This document shows, one piece after another, positions 9,377 through 18,104 of a stretch of DNA of 64,000 nucleotides. The DNA is from Croceibacterium soli (lineage in GTDB: Bacteria > Pseudomonadota > Alphaproteobacteria > Sphingomonadales > Sphingomonadaceae): positions 310,001 through 374,000 of the forward strand of contig NZ_WTYK01000004.1 of the NCBI RefSeq assembly GCF_009828065.1. The letters are read 5' to 3'. The notes beneath the pieces were generated by a model. The model had not been told where the DNA came from and searched no databases. It saw nothing but the letters and a program-made list of their open reading frames with translations. The first letter of the stretch is position 1; every line of letters begins with the position of its first letter. Position numbers and translations under genes: made by a program.

Positions 9377-11647
9377 TTAGTCGATTTCGATGCCCTGCTG
9401 CACCGCCCAGTCGGACAGCGCCGCCCGCATGTCCGGCGGGGGATTGGCCAGCCAGCGCGACATCGCCGCGCCGATCTGCGCCGTGTCGATCTGCCGCACC
9501 AGTTCCTTGATCGGGCCGACCGCCGCCGGCGTGATCGACAGCCGGCGCATGCCGAGCCCGATCAGCGCCAGCGCCTCCAGCCGCCGCCCGCCCATTTCGC
9601 CGCACACGCCCAGCTCCACCCGGTGCCCCGCGGTCGCCTGCACCACGCGCGCCAGGAAGCGGAGGATCGCCGGGCTGAGCCAGTCGTAACGCTCCGCCAG
9701 CTTGGGGTTGGCCCGGTCGGCGGCGAACAGGAACTGCGTCAGGTCGTTGGTGCCGATCGAAATGAAAGAAAGCTGCGGGATCAACTGGTCGAGCATCTCC
9801 GCCAGCGACGGCACTTCCAGCATGACGCCGTAGTTGATCGCTTCGGGCAGCTTGCGCTTGAGCGTCTTGAGATAGACGATCTGCTTTTCGAACACGGCCT
9901 TGGCCGCCTCGAACTCCCAGGGTTCGGAGACCATCGGGAACATCACGTTCAGGGCCTTGCCGCCGGCCGCTTCGAGCAGCGAGCGGGCCTGGACTTTCAG
10001 CAGCCCTTCGCGCTCGAGCGCCAGGCGCAGCGCGCGCCAGCCCATCGCCGGGTTCTCGTCCTCGCGCCCGTACTCATTGCTGAGATAGGGCAGCTGCTTG
10101 TCGCCGCCGATGTCGACCGTGCGGAAAATCACCGGCTTGGTGCCGGCGGCGTCGAGCACATCGCGGTAGAGCCGCGTCTGCCGGTCGCGCGCTGGCAGCG
10201 CCGCGGACACGAGGAACTGGAACTCGGTGCGGAACAGGCCGATGCCATCGGCCCCGGTCAGGCTGAGCATCGGGATGTCGTCGCGCAGGCCGGCGTTCAT
10301 CATCACCTGGATGCGCTGCCCGTCGCGCGTGAACGGTTCGACATCGCGCAGCTTGGCGTAAGCGGCCTGACGCTCCCGGTTGCGCACGAAGCGCGCTTCG
10401 AAGGCATCGAGCACCCCTTGGGAAGGGCGGACGGTGAGCTTCGAAAAGTCGCCGTCGAGCAGCAGGGTGTCGCCTTCGCGGATCAGCCCGCGGGCGTTCC
10501 GCACCCGGCCGAGAACCGGGATCCCCATCGCCCGCGCGACGATCACCACGTGCGAGGTGAGCGATCCTTCCTCCAGCACGACGCCTTTTAGCCGGCGTTT
10601 GTCGTATTCGAGCAGCTCCGCCGGCCCCAGGTTCTTGGCGATCAGAATGGAGTCGCCGCGCAAGCCCACGCTTGCGGCGGTGCCGAGCTGGCCGGAGACG
10701 ATCCGCAGCAGGCGGTTCGCCAAGTCCTCCAGATCGTGCATCCGGTCGGCCAGCAGCGGATCGTCGATCTCGCGCATGCGCATGCGGGTGCGCTGCTGCA
10801 CGCGCTCGATCGCCGCTTCGGCGGTGAGGCCGGAATCGATCGCTTCGTTGATGCGCCGGCTCCAGCCTTCGTCGTAGGCGAACATCTTGTAGGTCTGCAG
10901 GACCTCCTCGTGCTCGCCGCCGACGCCGAACTCCGCCTGGCCGGTCATCTGGTCGATCTGCTCGCGCATCTTGTCGAACGCGAGATAGACGCGCTGGCGC
11001 TCGGCCTCGACGTCCTCGGCCACGGTCTGCTCGATGTTGATGCGCGGCTGGTGGAACACTGCCTGGCCGAGCGCGAGGCCCTTCACGAGTTGCAGGCCGT
11101 CGAGCACTTCCTGGCCGGTGTGGTTGCTCGACAGCGAGCCGGGGTGCTCGTCGTCCACCAGGCCGGCGTTCTGGATCAGCTCGGCCAGCACCATGGCGAC
11201 CGTCTGCAGCGCTTCGATCTCGACTTCCTCATAGCGCCGCGGCTCCACGTGTTGCACGGTGAGGACGCCGATCGCCCGCTGGCGCCGCACGATCGGCACG
11301 CCGGCGAAGCTGTGGAACTTCTCCTCCCCGGTTTCGGGGCGGTACTGGAACTCGGGATGCGCGGCCGCCTCGGCCAGGTTGAGCGTTTCGATATTGGCGG
11401 CGATCGTGCCGGTCAGGCCCTCGCCCACGCCGAGCTTGGTGACGTGGACCGCCGCCTGCTCCAGGCCGCGGGTGGCGAACAGCTCCAGCATGCCGTCGCG
11501 CAGGAGGTAGATCGAGCAGACTTCGCTGTTCAGCGCCTCGCCGATAATGTCGACCACCTGGTTGAGCTTGCCCTGCGCGGAAATACGCGAGGCCATCAGC
11601 TCATGCAGCTGGGTGAGGATCGATCGGGCGGCGGCGACGGCGGACAT
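9377..11647 (-). CDS. ptsP: PEP-protein phosphotransferase PtsP (nitrogen PTS enzyme I)
   Basis: A 756-residue protein that starts the nitrogen-related phosphotransfer chain (PtsP to NPr to EIIA-Ntr). A GAF domain fills about residues 15-165 (SEVCSIYLLRDGMLELFATRG). The PTS enzyme I part follows. The phospho-accepting histidine lies in GSLTSHVVIVARAMGIPVLG, and the C-terminal PEP-binding barrel shows GIGLFRTEFQFL, NPAMGWRALR and SIGTNDLTQF with VCGEMGG. All expected elements are present at normal length. Confidence 0.94.
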   Translation of the reverse strand: MSAVAAARSILTQLHELMASRISAQGKLNQVVDIIGEALNSEVCSIYLLRDGMLELFATRGLEQAAVHVTKLGVGEGLTGTIAANIETLNLAEAAAHPEFQYRPETGEEKFHSFAGVPIVRRQRAIGVLTVQHVEPRRYEEVEIEALQTVAMVLAELIQNAGLVDDEHPGSLSSNHTGQEVLDGLQLVKGLALGQAVFHQPRINIEQTVAEDVEAERQRVYLAFDKMREQIDQMTGQAEFGVGGEHEEVLQTYKMFAYDEGWSRRINEAIDSGLTAEAAIERVQQRTRMRMREIDDPLLADRMHDLEDLANRLLRIVSGQLGTAASVGLRGDSILIAKNLGPAELLEYDKRRLKGVVLEEGSLTSHVVIVARAMGIPVLGRVRNARGLIREGDTLLLDGDFSKLTVRPSQGVLDAFEARFVRNRERQAAYAKLRDVEPFTRDGQRIQVMMNAGLRDDIPMLSLTGADGIGLFRTEFQFLVSAALPARDRQTRLYRDVLDAAGTKPVIFRTVDIGGDKQLPYLSNEYGREDENPAMGWRALRLALEREGLLKVQARSLLEAAGGKALNVMFPMVSEPWEFEAAKAVFEKQIVYLKTLKRKLPEAINYGVMLEVPSLAEMLDQLIPQLSFISIGTNDLTQFLFAADRANPKLAERYDWLSPAILRFLARVVQATAGHRVELGVCGEMGGRRLEALALIGLGMRRLSITPAAVGPIKELVRQIDTAQIGAAMSRWLANPPPDMRAALSDWAVQQGIEID

Positions 11648-11670
11648 GAAGTTCGCCTATCGCATCCGGA

Positions 11671-11713
11671 AGCGTTTGGAAACGCTGCTGCCCGGCTCCG
11701 CAAGGAACCGGGC
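11671..11713. terminator. Pair of hairpins between DUF465 gene and ptsP
   Basis: Two strong inverted repeats sit in the 74-base gap. AGCGTTT-GG-AAACGCT is at 11671-11686, and GCCCGGCTCC-GCAA-GGAACCGGGC at 11690-11713 has one mismatch in the stem. There is no clear T-run, so they may be terminators or attenuating hairpins upstream of ptsP. Confidence 0.45.
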
Positions 11714-11721
11714 GCGACACC

Positions 11722-11877
11722 TCAGAACTGCGACATTTCTTCTTTGATGCGCAATTTCTGTTTCTTGAGTACCTGGACCATCGACTCGTCGGGTGCCGGG
11801 CGGTTGAGTTCTTCGCGGATCCGGCGTTCCAGCCCCTCGTGCTTGGCCTGAAGGGCAGCGACGTGCGAGGTTTCCAT
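11722..11877 (-). CDS. DUF465 (YdcH) family small protein
   Basis: A 51-residue predicted helical-hairpin protein. The start at 11877 follows AGGAG. METSHVAALQAKHEGLERRI and LKKQKLRIKEEMSQF match the YdcH/SlyX-like DUF465 pattern: alternating charged and leucine residues and a conserved LKKxKLxIKEE end. The molecular role is unknown. A second, divergent family member starts about 110 bases away on the other strand. Confidence 0.82.
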   Translation of the reverse strand: METSHVAALQAKHEGLERRIREELNRPAPDESMVQVLKKQKLRIKEEMSQF

Positions 11878-11984
11878 AGCTTTCTCCTGATCTTCTACGG
11901 GGAGTGTTGCGAGTCCCTTGGCGCGATCCGCTTCGACTCGTACTGGCGACCCGGCCGCGCAATTGGTATCAAAACACAAGTTTC

Positions 11985-12257
11985 ATGGATCGGCAAACGC
12001 TGGAGCGGCGAAGCGTGAGCGCTTGGCCGCGAATGGTTATCGGAAAGGTTCTGCGCCCGGTGAACGAAGAGGAACAGCGCAGGCGGCTGGCGATCTTGCG
12101 GACCGAGCACCGCGATCTCGATGCCGCGATCGCGGCGCTGACAGCCACCGAAAGCCAGGATCAGCTGCAGATCGCCCGGCTGAAGAAGCGCAAGCTGCGC
12201 CTGCGCGATCAGATCGCCGCGATCGAGGATTTCCTTACGCCGGATATCATCGCCTGA
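11985..12257 (+). CDS. DUF465 (YdcH) family protein, longer member
   Basis: A 90-residue protein of the same helical-hairpin family as its divergent neighbour. The C-terminal RLKKRKLRLRDQIAAIEDFLTPDIIA is the family signature, with RRRLAILRTEHRDLDAAIAAL as the first helix. The ATG at 11985 is used; the ATG at 12033 (MVIGKVLRPVNEEE) is also possible because the first 16 residues do not resemble the family. Paired divergent DUF465 genes are common in sphingomonads. Function unknown. Confidence 0.78.
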   Translation: MDRQTLERRSVSAWPRMVIGKVLRPVNEEEQRRRLAILRTEHRDLDAAIAALTATESQDQLQIARLKKRKLRLRDQIAAIEDFLTPDIIA

Positions 12258-12354
12258 CCCGTCCCAGCGCGGGGCAGCGCCAGCCTGCGCCGGGAAACGC
12301 GCCCGTGCGACTCTGGCGCGGGGGCGGCGAATCTGATTTAGCTTCGCCTCGATT

Positions 12355-12822
12355 ATGACAGAAACTGCCGATCTCAGCCCGACGATCATCGAATCGCTCT
12401 ATTGCGAGGCGCTCGAGCTCGCCGACGAGGCGCGCGCGGCCTTCGACTTGTCGGGCCGGATCGATGTGATCGGCGAAGACCACGCCCTGGCGCGGGTCGC
12501 GCTCAGCTGCGAGGCGCTGCGCACGACCACCCGAATGATGCACGCGATCGCCTGGTTGCTGAACCAGCGCGCTTTCTTCGCCGGCGACCTGACCGAGTTC
12601 CAGCTGCGCCAGCACGGCCGCCTGCCCGCCGCACAGCCGCCGAGCAGCGATGACCAGCTGGCGATGCTCGGGCCGGAGATGCACGAGCTGATCCGCCGGA
12701 CCGAGCGGTTCCACGCGCGGATCGCCCGCCTGGACGGCGCCTGGCGGGAGCACTTCGCCATGCACCCGTCAGCTATCCACCGGCTGCGCGAGCGGCTCAG
12801 CCAGGAAATGGGCGCGCTCTAG
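12355..12822 (+). CDS. DUF1465 family protein (RcdA-like)
   Basis: A 155-residue all-helical protein of the DUF1465 family, whose studied member is Caulobacter RcdA, an adaptor that helps ClpXP degrade CtrA and other proteins in the cell cycle. Recognisable stretches are SLYCEALELADEARAAFDL, RVALSCEALRTTTRMMHAIA, WLLNQRAFFAGDLTEFQ and MLGPEMHELIRRTERFHARI. Length is normal for the family. The adaptor role is inferred from the family. Confidence 0.82.
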   Translation: MTETADLSPTIIESLYCEALELADEARAAFDLSGRIDVIGEDHALARVALSCEALRTTTRMMHAIAWLLNQRAFFAGDLTEFQLRQHGRLPAAQPPSSDDQLAMLGPEMHELIRRTERFHARIARLDGAWREHFAMHPSAIHRLRERLSQEMGAL

Positions 12823-12861
12823 ATCCTCGACTTCGCGCAAGGCGGTCGGATAGGGGAGCCC

Positions 12862-13734
12862 ATGGCACTGCCCCCGCAACCCTGGCCGACCGGCGCGGTC
12901 GACGAACTCGAACCGCTCGTCCGCCGGGTCCTCGCGCCGAACGCCTCCCCGTTCACCTACACCGGCACGCAGACTTACCTGGTCGGCAGCGCCGAGGGGC
13001 TGGCGGTGATCGATCCCGGCCCGGCGGAGCCCGAGCACCTGCAGGCGCTGGAACGGGCGATCGGCGACGCCAGGGTGCTGGCGATCGCCTGCACCCACAC
13101 GCACCGCGACCATTCGCCCGCGGCCGCTCCGCTCGCCGCCCTCACCGATGCGCCGATCGTCGGCTGCGCTCCGCTGGCGATCGAAGGCGGGGAACTCCGC
13201 GCGGATGCGCCGTTCGACCAGAGCTACGCGCCCGACCGCGTGCTGGCCGACGGCGAGCAGATCGCCGGGCCCGGCTGGACGCTGACTGCGCTCGCTACCC
13301 CCGGGCACACCTCGAACCACTTGTGCTTCGCGCTGGAGGAGACCGGCGCCTTGTTCACGGGCGATCACGTGATGGGCTGGTCGACCACCGTGGTCGCGCC
13401 GCCGGACGGCGACATGGCGGACTACATAGCGAGCCTGGAGCGGCTCCACGCGCGGAACGACCGGGTCTATTATCCGGCCCACGGCCCGGCGGTGCACAAG
13501 CCCCGGCAGCTGGTGCGCGGGATGATCGGCCACCGCCGCCTGCGCGAGCGGCAGGTGCTACGCCTGCTGGCGGAGACGCCGCAGACCGTCCTCGAACTCG
13601 TGCCGCAGATGTACAAAGGCGTGAGCGAACGTCTCTGGGGCGCGGCCGGCCTATCGGTTACCGCGCATCTCCTGGACCTGGAACGGCGTAGGCGCGTCGT
13701 CCGTTCAGGGGACTTATGGACGATCCGAACCTGA
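12862..13734 (+). CDS. MBL-fold metallo-hydrolase with winged-helix tail (LACTB2-like)
   Basis: A 290-residue metallo-beta-lactamase-fold enzyme. The zinc motif HxHxDH is seen as CTHTHRDHSPA at about residues 76-86. A second His is in ATPGHTSNHLCF, an Asp in FTGDHVMGWS, and a late His in YYPAHGPAV. Residues after about 215 form a small winged-helix-like domain (RERQVLRLLAETPQTVLELV...SVTAHLLDLERRRRV), the arrangement of the LACTB2/glyoxalase-II-like group. The true substrate is unknown. Its end overlaps the next gene by 19 bases. Confidence 0.85.
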   Translation: MALPPQPWPTGAVDELEPLVRRVLAPNASPFTYTGTQTYLVGSAEGLAVIDPGPAEPEHLQALERAIGDARVLAIACTHTHRDHSPAAAPLAALTDAPIVGCAPLAIEGGELRADAPFDQSYAPDRVLADGEQIAGPGWTLTALATPGHTSNHLCFALEETGALFTGDHVMGWSTTVVAPPDGDMADYIASLERLHARNDRVYYPAHGPAVHKPRQLVRGMIGHRRLRERQVLRLLAETPQTVLELVPQMYKGVSERLWGAAGLSVTAHLLDLERRRRVVRSGDLWTIRT

Positions 13735-14429
13735 TCAAGCGCGATGCCGCCGGCGACCGGCTGCAGCACGCTCCCCGCCACGATCCAGGGCTCGCCCGCG
13801 TGCAGGCGGTGCCTTGGCTGATCGTCATCGTCCTGTTTGCCGCCGTCGCCTGGCTCGGCTGGCGGGCGTTCTTCCACGAGGAGGAGGGCGACATCGTCGG
13901 CAGCGCCATGCTCGCGTTCGAGGAGCAGAACTCGCTGACGGTGTTCAGCTCGCGGTTCGAAGTGGTGGCGGAAAGCGTCAACACGCCCTCCGTCGGCCCG
14001 CTCGACATCGCCGCGCTGGAAGCGCGCCAGGCGATGATCGTGCCGGCGCTGGTCGAATACCGGCTCGACCTGTCGCAGATGGAGCGGAGCGACTTCGCCT
14101 GGGACCCTGAGACCGAGACGCTCGACGTCGTCCTGCCCGGCCTGCGTGTCTCGCCCCCGAATATCGACGAGGCCGCCGCCCGCTACTTCACCGACGGGCT
14201 CTACGTCAGCCGTGACGCATCGGTCGCGCTCAGCCGCAACAACTCGCGCCAGGCGGCGGAACGCGCGGCCACGTTCGCCAGGAACCCGCAGATCCTGGCA
14301 ATGGCCCGGAAAGCGGCCGCCCAGGCGATCCGCCAGAACCTCGCCATTCCGCTCCAGGTGGCCGGATATGGAGACGTGACCGTCAACGTTCACTTCGAAG
14401 GCCAGGAGCCGGCAGCGGTTCCGAACTGA
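13716..14429 (+). CDS. DUF4230 domain membrane-anchored protein
   Basis: A 237-residue protein with one N-terminal membrane segment (WLIVIVLFAAVAWLGWRAFF, about residues 34-53) and an extracytoplasmic DUF4230-type domain (FEVVAESVNTPSVGPLD; LVEYRLDLSQM; VVLPGLRVSPPNID; RNPQILAMARKAAAQAI). Function is unknown for the family. It overlaps the preceding MBL gene, so the two are probably co-expressed. Confidence 0.75.
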   Translation: MDDPNLIKRDAAGDRLQHAPRHDPGLARVQAVPWLIVIVLFAAVAWLGWRAFFHEEEGDIVGSAMLAFEEQNSLTVFSSRFEVVAESVNTPSVGPLDIAALEARQAMIVPALVEYRLDLSQMERSDFAWDPETETLDVVLPGLRVSPPNIDEAAARYFTDGLYVSRDASVALSRNNSRQAAERAATFARNPQILAMARKAAAQAIRQNLAIPLQVAGYGDVTVNVHFEGQEPAAVPN

Positions 14430-14504
14430 GTCGACTTTCGGGCTTCCGCGACTCATCGGCAGAGCGTAAATATGCGGTGGGTCGCCGGACGGGGAGTTCG
14501 GTTG

Positions 14505-15269
14505 ATGGCTAGTGTTCCATTTGCAACGGGCGCCGATCGCGGCGAGGCGCGGTTCTTCTTCACGATGAGCTGCCTGCTGGCGGCGATCATCGTCGGCGGC
14601 TTCTCCTTCAATATCGTCACCGGCCGCTCGAGCTTCTCGCTGCCGCTGGTCTATCACTTCCACGGCATCGTCATGATGGCGGGGCTCGGGCTCTACGTGG
14701 CGCAGAACTCGCTGATCCTGGCGGGCAACGTGGCGCTGCATCGCCGGCTGGGATGGATCGCCGCGGGCTGGGTGCCGCTGATGGTGCTGAGCGGACTGCT
14801 GCTGACGCAGATCTCGCTGCAGGAGCGCGGTGGGCCGCCTTTCTTCGACCAGAACCAGTTCCTGATCAGCAACCCGCTGCACCTGCTCGGCTTTGCCGGC
14901 ATGGTCGCCTGGGCTGTGACGGTGCGCAGCGACACCGGCTGGCACCGCCGGCTGATGTACTGCGGCTTCGCCATGCTGCTGGGGCCCGGCGTCGGCCGCC
15001 TGATCCCGGCTCCGCTGCTCATTCCTTACGCCTGGTACATCGCAGCCGTGCTGCCGCCGATCCTGTTCGCGGTAGTCGGCATCCTGGCCGACCGGCGGCG
15101 CTACGGCCGCGCGCATCCTGCCTGGTTCTGGGGCATCGGCGTGGTGATCGGCATCCAGATCGTCGCCGACCTCCTCGCCTACAGCCCCCTCGGCCCGCAG
15201 TTCACCGAATGGTTCCTCGCCGGCACGCCCGGCGCCGAGCGGCCGATGGCGGCGTTCATGCCGGGGTGA
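14505..15269 (+). CDS. Predicted multi-pass membrane protein
   Basis: A 254-residue protein with about seven hydrophobic segments (for example CLLAAIIVGGFSFNIV, IVMMAGLGLYVAQNSLILAG, WIAAGWVPLMVLSGLLL, LLGFAGMVAWAVTV, WYIAAVLPPILFAVVGILAD, FWGIGVVIGIQIVADLLAY). A conserved-looking HFHG lies in the second segment and a GGPPFF loop between segments. I do not recognise a named family. The ATG at 14505 is preferred because GGGGAG lies 8 bases upstream; an ATG at 14472 is in frame. Confidence 0.75.
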   Translation: MASVPFATGADRGEARFFFTMSCLLAAIIVGGFSFNIVTGRSSFSLPLVYHFHGIVMMAGLGLYVAQNSLILAGNVALHRRLGWIAAGWVPLMVLSGLLLTQISLQERGGPPFFDQNQFLISNPLHLLGFAGMVAWAVTVRSDTGWHRRLMYCGFAMLLGPGVGRLIPAPLLIPYAWYIAAVLPPILFAVVGILADRRRYGRAHPAWFWGIGVVIGIQIVADLLAYSPLGPQFTEWFLAGTPGAERPMAAFMPG

Positions 15270-15302
15270 GTTCCGCCCGGCCGAACGGATGTGTCGCGCC
15301 CA

Positions 15303-15581
15303 TCGTGGTTCGACAAGCTCACCACGAACGGAAGGGGGGGCTCAGCACGAACGGAGCTCAGCACGAACGGGGCTCAGCACGAACGGGGGGGCTCAGCACG
15401 AACGGGGGGGCTCAGCACAACGGGGGGCTCAGCACGAACGGGGGGCTCAGCACGAACGGGGGGGGCTCAGCACGAACGGGGGGCTCAGCACAAACCGGGG
15501 GGGCTCAGCACAAAGGGGAGTGCCCCTCACACGTAGGGTGCAATAAACTAGGTCCGTTCGTCCTGAGCTTGTCGAAGGACG
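15303..15581. repeat. G-rich tandem array (10 units) between two hairpin repeats
   Basis: Between 15341 and about 15520 the motif CTCAGCAC(G)AA recurs ten times, starting at 15341, 15357, 15373, 15392, 15411, 15428, 15446, 15466, 15484 and 15504, with spacing of 16-20 bases. Each unit ends in a run of 2-7 G, and the variable G-run explains the spacing. The array follows directly on a hairpin repeat (15304-15332, arm CTCACCACGAACGG) and is closed by another type in reverse (15553-15581). The unit looks like an expanded copy of that hairpin's 3' arm with C changed to G. Confidence 0.9.
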
Positions 15582-15719
15582 GGAGGGCTTAGGCCGCAAC
15601 CGGTAGTGCAGGTTGCACGGCCGAAAGTTTTCCGCGCCCTCGCCGTGCGAAATCTCGCCCGCCGACCCCGCGACATTTCGCGCGCCGGTCCCTATATGGC
15701 GGGCAAGAGGAGACCCCAC

Positions 15720-16706
15720 ATGTCCGTCCAGACCAGAATGCCGACCGGCACCGACCTGCGTGCCGAAATCGACCGGTTGCGCAAGGAGCGCAACGCGGTG
15801 ATCCTGGCGCACTATTACCAGAAGCCGGAACTGCAGGATCTGGCCGACTTCGTGGGCGACTCTCTCGAACTCAGCCGCAAGGCTGCCGACACCGATGCCG
15901 ACGTGATCGCGTTCTGCGGCGTGAAGTTCATGGCCGACACGGCCAAGATACTCAGCCCCGAGAAGATCGTCGTGCTGCCGGACATGGAAGCCGGCTGCAG
16001 CCTCGAGGACTCGTGCCCGCCGGACAAGTTCAAGGCCTTCCGCGAGGCGCATCCGGACCACATCGCGCTGACCTACATCAACTGCTCGACCGAGGTGAAG
16101 GCGCTCAGCGACATCATCGTCACCAGCTCCAGCGCGGAGACGATCATCAGCCAGATCCCCGAAGACCAGCCGATCATCTTCGGGCCCGACCGGCACCTGG
16201 GCGGTTATCTGAACCGCAAGTTCGGCCGCAAGATGCTGCTCTGGCCGGGCGTGTGCATCGTGCACGAGGCGTTCAGCGAGCGGGAGCTGATGAAGCTCAA
16301 GGCGCAGTATCCCGGCGCGCCCGTCGCCGCGCACCCGGAGTGCCCGCCGCACATCATCGACCATGCCGATCACGTCGGGTCGACCAGCGCGATCCTGCAG
16401 TTCGCCAAGACGTTCACCGGCGACACGCTGATCGTGGCGACCGAGCCGCACATCATCCACCAGATGCAGAAGGCCCTGCCGGAGAAGAACTTCGTCGGAG
16501 CGCCCGGGGCGGACGGCAACTGCAACTGCAACATCTGCCCGTACATGGCGCTCAACACGATGGAGAAGCTCTACACCTGCCTGCGGGACCTGGAGCCGCG
16601 CATCGAGATCGAGGAAGGCCTGCGCCTGGCGGCGAAGCGAAGCCTTGACCGGATGCTGGAGATGGCCAGCGGCACGATCGGCAAGGGCGACCTCGGGCGG
16701 GCCTGA
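15720..16706 (+). CDS. nadA: Quinolinate synthase A
   Basis: A 328-residue Fe-S enzyme that condenses iminoaspartate with dihydroxyacetone phosphate to quinolinate in NAD synthesis. The start at 15720 follows AGAGGAGA. Family motifs are visible: AVILAHYYQKPELQDLADFV, VKFMADTAKIL, DMEAGCSLEDSCP, YINCSTEVKA, VHEAF, AHPECPP and CNCNICPYMALNTMEKL. The three cluster cysteines are expected in the CSLEDSCP region, HPEC and CNIC. No nadB or nadC lies next to it. Confidence 0.95.
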   Translation: MSVQTRMPTGTDLRAEIDRLRKERNAVILAHYYQKPELQDLADFVGDSLELSRKAADTDADVIAFCGVKFMADTAKILSPEKIVVLPDMEAGCSLEDSCPPDKFKAFREAHPDHIALTYINCSTEVKALSDIIVTSSSAETIISQIPEDQPIIFGPDRHLGGYLNRKFGRKMLLWPGVCIVHEAFSERELMKLKAQYPGAPVAAHPECPPHIIDHADHVGSTSAILQFAKTFTGDTLIVATEPHIIHQMQKALPEKNFVGAPGADGNCNCNICPYMALNTMEKLYTCLRDLEPRIEIEEGLRLAAKRSLDRMLEMASGTIGKGDLGRA

Positions 16707-16768
16707 CGCCCACGCAACGCTTCCGCCTGCCGTGCGTTGAGCAGTGACGCGCAGCAGGGGGAGCGACC

Positions 16769-18100
16769 ATGTTCACACGCCTTCGGGCGCTTTGGCAGGA
16801 TGTCAACGCCAGCTACTGGTTCTACCCGGCGCTGTTCGTCGCGGGTTCGCTGGCGCTGGCTACGCTGACCCTGTGGATCGACGGCCGCACCCCGCAAGGC
16901 TGGCTGCAGGACCATCTGATCTTGCGCCCAGCCAATGCCGAAAGCGCGAGCACGATGCTCAACGCGATGGCCGTGTCGATGATGGGCGTGGCGGCGACGG
17001 TGTTCTCGATCACCATCGCGGCGGTGGTCTATGCCAGCGGCAGCTACGGCCCGCGCCTGCTCAACAACTTCATGGAGGACCGGGGCAACCAGCTGAGCCT
17101 CGGCACCTTCATGGGCACATTCGTCTATGCCTTCACCATCCTGCGGGCGGTGCGGCAGGGCGACGGACAGGCGGCCGCGGCAGCCGGCAGCGCGGTGCAA
17201 CAGGCCGACTTCGTGCCGCAGATCTCGCTGCTGACCGCTTACCTGCTGATGGGCCTGGCGGTCGCGGTGCTGGTCTACTTCCTCAACCACATCCCCGCGT
17301 CGATCCGCATCAACAGCGTGCTCAAGGACATCGGGCTGCGGCTGCTGCAGGGAATCGACAAGACTTATCCCGAACCCAACAGCGGTGTGCGCCTCCCGGA
17401 GCACGGCAAAGGCGTGGCGGTGTGCGCGCTCGGAGCGGGCTATATCGAAGTGCTGGACTTCGCCCGGCTGCACACGGTGGCGAAGAAGCACGGCGGGCGG
17501 ATCGTCATGGCCGTGCGGACCGGCGATTTCGTCCACCCTTCGGTCCCGATCGCCTACTGGTGCCCCGATGACGGCACCAGCGATGCCGAGCCGCCGGCCG
17601 ACACGATCCGCAATTGCCTCGCCCTCGGCAGCGCACGCACGCCGCACCAGGACCTGCAGTTCCTGATCGACGAACTGGTCGAGATCGGGCTGCGCGCCCT
17701 TTCGCCCGGGATCAACGATCCGTTCACCGCCATCACCGCGCTGCACTGGCTTGGCGCGGCCACGGCCCGGCTGGGCGAGCGCGACTTGCGCCTGCGGCTC
17801 GACCGCGAGGTCATGCTGGACGCCGCGCTCGTGATCCCGCTCGACGACGATTACCGGCACTTCGTGGCCCGCGGGTTCGGCGCGATCCGCAGCGCCGTTG
17901 CGACCAACCGAATCGCCGCCATGGTGATGTTCGACGCTCTGGCCGACGCCGCGACGACCCTGCAGGATGAGACCCGCAGGGCCGAGCTGAAACAGCAGGG
18001 CGAAGCGCTGATCGAGCAGGCCCGCGTGCACCTGCAGGGCCCTGAGCTGCAGCTCGCCGAAGCGCGCTACGCCAGCTTCACGACGAAGTTCGCGCGATAG
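16769..18100 (+). CDS. DUF2254 family membrane protein
   Basis: A 443-residue protein. The N-terminal half has about four membrane segments (YWFYPALFVAGSLALATLTL; MAVSMMGVAATVFSITIAAV; GTFVYAFTILRAV; LLTAYLLMGLAVAVLVYFL). The rest is soluble and contains GPRLLNNFMEDRGNQLSLGT and ALSPGINDPFTAITALHWL, which are characteristic of DUF2254. The function of the family is not established. Confidence 0.85.
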   Translation: MFTRLRALWQDVNASYWFYPALFVAGSLALATLTLWIDGRTPQGWLQDHLILRPANAESASTMLNAMAVSMMGVAATVFSITIAAVVYASGSYGPRLLNNFMEDRGNQLSLGTFMGTFVYAFTILRAVRQGDGQAAAAAGSAVQQADFVPQISLLTAYLLMGLAVAVLVYFLNHIPASIRINSVLKDIGLRLLQGIDKTYPEPNSGVRLPEHGKGVAVCALGAGYIEVLDFARLHTVAKKHGGRIVMAVRTGDFVHPSVPIAYWCPDDGTSDAEPPADTIRNCLALGSARTPHQDLQFLIDELVEIGLRALSPGINDPFTAITALHWLGAATARLGERDLRLRLDREVMLDAALVIPLDDDYRHFVARGFGAIRSAVATNRIAAMVMFDALADAATTLQDETRRAELKQQGEALIEQARVHLQGPELQLAEARYASFTTKFAR

Positions 18101-18104
18101 GGCC

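Noticed and set aside
8372-10591. 739-codon plus-strand frame across the RodZ-like gene and ptsP
   Set aside because: It spans two well-supported minus-strand genes and has no protein-like features.
15341-15520. Short repeated units that could be taken for a CRISPR array
   Set aside because: Units are 16-20 bases, with only G-runs between them instead of unique spacers, and no cas genes are present.
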